NCBI GenBank assembly: GCA_028290595.1
Contig: JAQGJO010000197.1
Span: 1 to 6,709 of the forward strand
Direction: 5' to 3'
DNA: 6,709 nucleotides
Source: Hyphomicrobiales bacterium
GTDB lineage: Bacteria; Pseudomonadota; Alphaproteobacteria; Rhizobiales; Beijerinckiaceae
A program made the position numbers and the translations under genes. How positions within the stretch are numbered: the stretch's first letter is position 1; every line of letters starts with the position of its first letter. Positions 4,668 through 6,709 of the stretch are shown in pieces. Below the pieces are notes generated by a model, which ran no database searches, was not told the origin of the DNA, and saw only the letters and a program-made list of their open reading frames with translations.

Positions 4668-5999
4668 ATGCGGCGCACCATTCTTGCTGCCGGCTTGATC
4701 TTCGTAGTTCTTGGCCTGGCCGCCATGGTCAACGGTTGGACGATTGTTCAGGTAGAGCGCGGTTGGGCTCAGTTCATCGCGGGCTCCGTGCTGTTGGGCT
4801 CGGGCGCTCTGCTGGTGGCGATGAGCGCGGTGGTCGCGCGGCTGGAGGCGCTTCTTTCCATCGCCGTGCCTGCGGCCAGCGCTGCCTATCCCGACTACGC
4901 GCCCGCCGGTGTCGCTGCTGATATTCCTGCTGACGTTCGTGCCGACATGGCCACGGAAGCGAGGCCGGAGCCCGTTCATCCGATGCCCGAATACCCGAGG
5001 CCTGAATACCCGAGGCCTGAACACGCGGTTGCCGAAGCCCCGCAAGAGCGAGACCCGGTGTCTAGCCCGCTTCCGCTTGAGACGTTCCGACCGCCGGTAC
5101 CTGTCGAACAGCCCGAAGAACAGACCGCCGGTTCCGGGGCGAAGCGAATCTCGATAGGCGCCCTGGCCGGAGCGGCCACGGCTGCGACGGGCGCAACTCT
5201 CGGCGCGGCTTTCCGGCGCACCGAGACACCGGCGCCGGCGGAAACGCCGTCGTCCCAAACGCCGCCGTTCTTCCCGCCGCCTCCGCCGTCTATTGTGCCA
5301 CCGCCGCTTCCCGGTGCGCAGACGTCGCCCGAATCGAGCCGCATCGCAGCCGAGTTTCAGGAGCGCTTGTTCGGGGCCAAGATCGCCGAGCCGATCGAGG
5401 CGCCCATGCCCGCCGTGCAGCCCGAGTTCGATGTCCCAGGTCTGAACAAGCCTCGGGAGAACGAGCCTCAGGCGGACGATCGTGAACCAGCCGATGTCGC
5501 CGACGACGAATTCCCCGACGCGCCTCCGGCTCCGCCGGCGCTCGGTTCAGTCGGCGATCCGGAGTTCACCGAAGAGCTGGATGAGCTTCGTCACGCCCCG
5601 GCTGAGTCCGGCACGCCTGAACCTGAGCCCGAGCCAGAGGCCGAAACTGAGCCCGAGCCTGAGACCAATCCGGAAATCGACGAAATGGCCTGGCTTGATG
5701 CGGCGCTGCGCGGCGTCGAAATGCCAAAGCAACCGGAATGGGCGCCGCCGCCGATTCCCCCGCAACGGGCCGTGGAACCGCCGCCGCCTCCCGAGTCCCC
5801 CTCACACGAGAGCGCGCCGCCGCACGAGCATGAGCAGCCCGACGCCGTGTCGAAAGGGAACATCGTCCGCACCTATGAATCGCAGGGCGTGATCTACAAC
5901 CTCTACGACAACGGCTCAGTCGACGCCGAAACGCCGAATGGTCTGTTCCATTTCGCGTCGGTCGAGGAATTGCGGGAGTTTCTGGCGAAATCAGCCTAG
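4668..5999 (+). CDS. Membrane-anchored Pro/Glu-rich protein of unknown function with a small C-terminal domain
   Basis: I do not recognise a named family for this 443-residue protein. It begins MRR, then a two-helix hairpin (about 5-22 and 37-57). A very long linker rich in Pro, Glu and Ala follows, including two tandem EYPRP units (108-117), a polyproline run (202-207) and a PEPE tract (317-332). A Gly/Ala-rich stretch (161-181) may touch the membrane. It ends in a compact, probably folded segment (about 396-443) with VIYNLYDNGSVDAETPNG and FASVEELREFL. I recall similar short tails in rhizobial hypothetical proteins. With two helices and a basic N-terminus, the linker and tail should be cytoplasmic; if the Gly/Ala segment crosses the membrane, the tail would be periplasmic. 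An AAAGG lies eight bases before the ATG. The architecture is loosely like TonB or ZipA, but no domain similarity to either is visible. Confidence 0.8.
   Translation: MRRTILAAGLIFVVLGLAAMVNGWTIVQVERGWAQFIAGSVLLGSGALLVAMSAVVARLEALLSIAVPAASAAYPDYAPAGVAADIPADVRADMATEARPEPVHPMPEYPRPEYPRPEHAVAEAPQERDPVSSPLPLETFRPPVPVEQPEEQTAGSGAKRISIGALAGAATAATGATLGAAFRRTETPAPAETPSSQTPPFFPPPPPSIVPPPLPGAQTSPESSRIAAEFQERLFGAKIAEPIEAPMPAVQPEFDVPGLNKPRENEPQADDREPADVADDEFPDAPPAPPALGSVGDPEFTEELDELRHAPAESGTPEPEPEPEAETEPEPETNPEIDEMAWLDAALRGVEMPKQPEWAPPPIPPQRAVEPPPPPESPSHESAPPHEHEQPDAVSKGNIVRTYESQGVIYNLYDNGSVDAETPNGLFHFASVEELREFLAKSA
4989..5018 (+). repeat. 15-base tandem repeat, two exact copies, inside the Pro/Glu-rich gene
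   Basis: The unit GAATACCCGAGGCCT occurs at 4989-5003 and again exactly at 5004-5018; a degenerate third copy starts with GAACAC at 5019. It encodes EYPRP twice, then EH. The length is a multiple of three, so copy-number change would keep the frame. Confidence 0.9.
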
Positions 6000-6096
6000 C
6001 GCATTTTCAAGCGAAGTGGACACCGGTTCGCGTGAAGAAAATGCGCTCTTTCAACAAACCAGACGCGTCTTTCCGATCCAGCGGATCGGAAAACGC
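5999..6096. repeat. RIME-like rhizobial intergenic repeat with two palindromes
   Basis: The first palindrome pairs GCGCATTTTC (5999-6008) with GAAAATGCGC (6037-6046), with an inner pairing of GCGAA (6011-6015) and TTCGC (6027-6031). The second pairs TTTCCGATCC (6070-6079) with GGATCGGAAA (6083-6092), extended by GCGT (6065-6068) and ACGC (6093-6096) around a one-base bulge. A short linker joins them. The core (AGCGAAGTGGACACCGGTTC) and the two-hairpin plan match, from memory, a repeat dispersed in intergenic regions of Bradyrhizobium and relatives, similar in plan to RIME1. It begins at the last base of the upstream stop codon. It carries no ORF of its own and is probably a non-autonomous element. 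Confidence 0.8.
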
Positions 6097-6101
6097 TATG
6101 G

Positions 6102-6129
6102 AGTTCCGTGCATTCCTTCGGAACTTTTT
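6102..6129 (+). terminator. Likely Rho-independent terminator for the Pro/Glu-rich protein gene
   Basis: AGTTCCG (6102-6108) pairs perfectly with CGGAACT (6119-6125) around a 10-base loop and is followed by TTTT through 6129. It has the right polarity to stop plus-strand transcripts from the gene ending at 5999, and lies just before the convergent gene ending at 6145. The stem is short and the loop large, so strength is uncertain. Confidence 0.55.
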
Positions 6130-6144
6130 CGACGATGCTTTGAC

Positions 6145-6702
6145 TCACTTGATGAGTTGCGACAGCGTTTTGAATTGGGCCGTGCCGGCGCGCTCCAACC
6201 ATTCGAACACGGCCATCTCCGTCGTCGCTACATCGACATCATGAGAGCGCATGCGCTCGATGGCGAATGATTTCGAATCCGATGTCCGCGAAGAAATGGC
6301 GTCGCCAATGACGACGACGTCGAACCCGTTGGATCGCAGGTCCAGTGCCGTCTGCAGCACGCAGACATGCGCCTCGATTCCACAGACGATGATCTGCCGT
6401 CTCAGGTGAACCTTGCCGAGTTCGTTGATGCGCTGGGCAAGGGCTTCATCGCGCAGGCAGGAAAACGTCATCTTCGGCAGCACGACCGCATTGTTGCCGC
6501 CGGCCTCGATCACCTCCGGCACGGTCGCACCAATGCCCTTGGGATATTGCTCCGAGATCGTGATCGGAATTTCCAGCAATCGCGCCGCCTGGCACATGCG
6601 CGCGACATTCGCCATCAACTGCTCTTGCTGTGCCATGACCGGCAGCAGCCGCGCTTGAATGTCGACGACAAGCAATTGCGACTTTTGCCGGTTCAGAATC
6701 AT
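6145..6702 (-). CDS. Isochorismatase-family cysteine hydrolase (YcaC-like)
   Basis: This 185-residue cysteine hydrolase has the catalytic triad expected for the isochorismatase/nicotinamidase superfamily: D14 in LLVVDIQ (10-16), K77 in LPKMTFS (75-81), and C114 in GIEAHVCVLQ (108-117), which also carries the usual cis-peptide position before E110. The length matches the small stand-alone members. Family members hydrolyse isochorismate, nicotinamide, N-carbamoyl compounds or unknown amides; the substrate cannot be assigned. There is no signal peptide, so it should be cytoplasmic. The ATG at 6702 places the first strand at the normal distance, with a weak GAGCG-like sequence just before it at the window edge. 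Its gene converges on the Pro/Glu-rich protein gene; upstream neighbours are outside the window. Confidence 0.9.
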   Translation of the reverse strand: MILNRQKSQLLVVDIQARLLPVMAQQEQLMANVARMCQAARLLEIPITISEQYPKGIGATVPEVIEAGGNNAVVLPKMTFSCLRDEALAQRINELGKVHLRRQIIVCGIEAHVCVLQTALDLRSNGFDVVVIGDAISSRTSDSKSFAIERMRSHDVDVATTEMAVFEWLERAGTAQFKTLSQLIK

Positions 6703-6709
6703 CGCTCAA

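Noticed and set aside
4989..5018. CRISPR-like repeat
   Set aside because: The copies are directly adjacent without spacers and lie in frame inside a coding sequence.
4539..5258. 239-codon minus-strand frame opposite the Pro/Glu-rich gene
   Set aside because: It is an Arg-rich shadow whose repeats simply mirror the tandem repeat on the plus strand.

Overview
The window is GC-rich, gene-dense chromosomal DNA from an alphaproteobacterium. It is most likely a member of the Hyphomicrobiales (Rhizobiales) related to Bradyrhizobium or Rhodopseudomonas. The evidence is the strong GC bias at third codon positions, the style of the proteins, a candidate CtrA box, a candidate EcfG stress promoter, and a two-palindrome intergenic repeat of the kind scattered through rhizobial genomes. 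The taxonomic placement is inferred from sequence style, not from a search. I see no phage, transposase, CRISPR array, tRNA or rRNA.

Layout. Positions 1-1315 (minus strand) hold a polyprenyl-phosphate glycosyltransferase (GtrB/ArnC type) followed after 30 bases by the start of murJ, the lipid II flippase, which runs off the left edge. Diverging from the glycosyltransferase is a ChbG/YdjC/HpnK-family sugar deacetylase (1410-2306). A TTAA-N7-TTAA CtrA-type box sits across its stop codon, and next comes a methyl-accepting chemotaxis protein with almost no periplasmic domain (2399-3697). A strong hairpin terminator separates it from a convergent short membrane protein of the urate hydroxylase PuuD N-terminal family (3795-4391, TTG start). 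A 276-base divergent intergenic region with a very AT-rich patch and a candidate EcfG promoter leads into an unrecognised membrane-anchored Pro/Glu-rich protein (4668-5999). Its stop codon abuts a RIME-like repeat, a terminator-like hairpin follows, and the window closes with a convergent isochorismatase-family hydrolase (6145-6702, minus).

How the genes may work together. The most suggestive pairing is the glycosyltransferase with the YdjC-family deacetylase. In Francisella and Bordetella, NaxD-type YdjC deacetylases act on a lipid-linked N-acetyl-amino sugar made by a glycosyltransferase of this class, before transfer to the cell envelope. The same logic could apply here, with murJ as another user of undecaprenyl carriers. 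The remaining genes look like independent transcription units: a chemoreceptor possibly under cell-cycle control, a PuuD-like membrane protein of unknown role, a possible general-stress envelope protein, and a housekeeping-type hydrolase.
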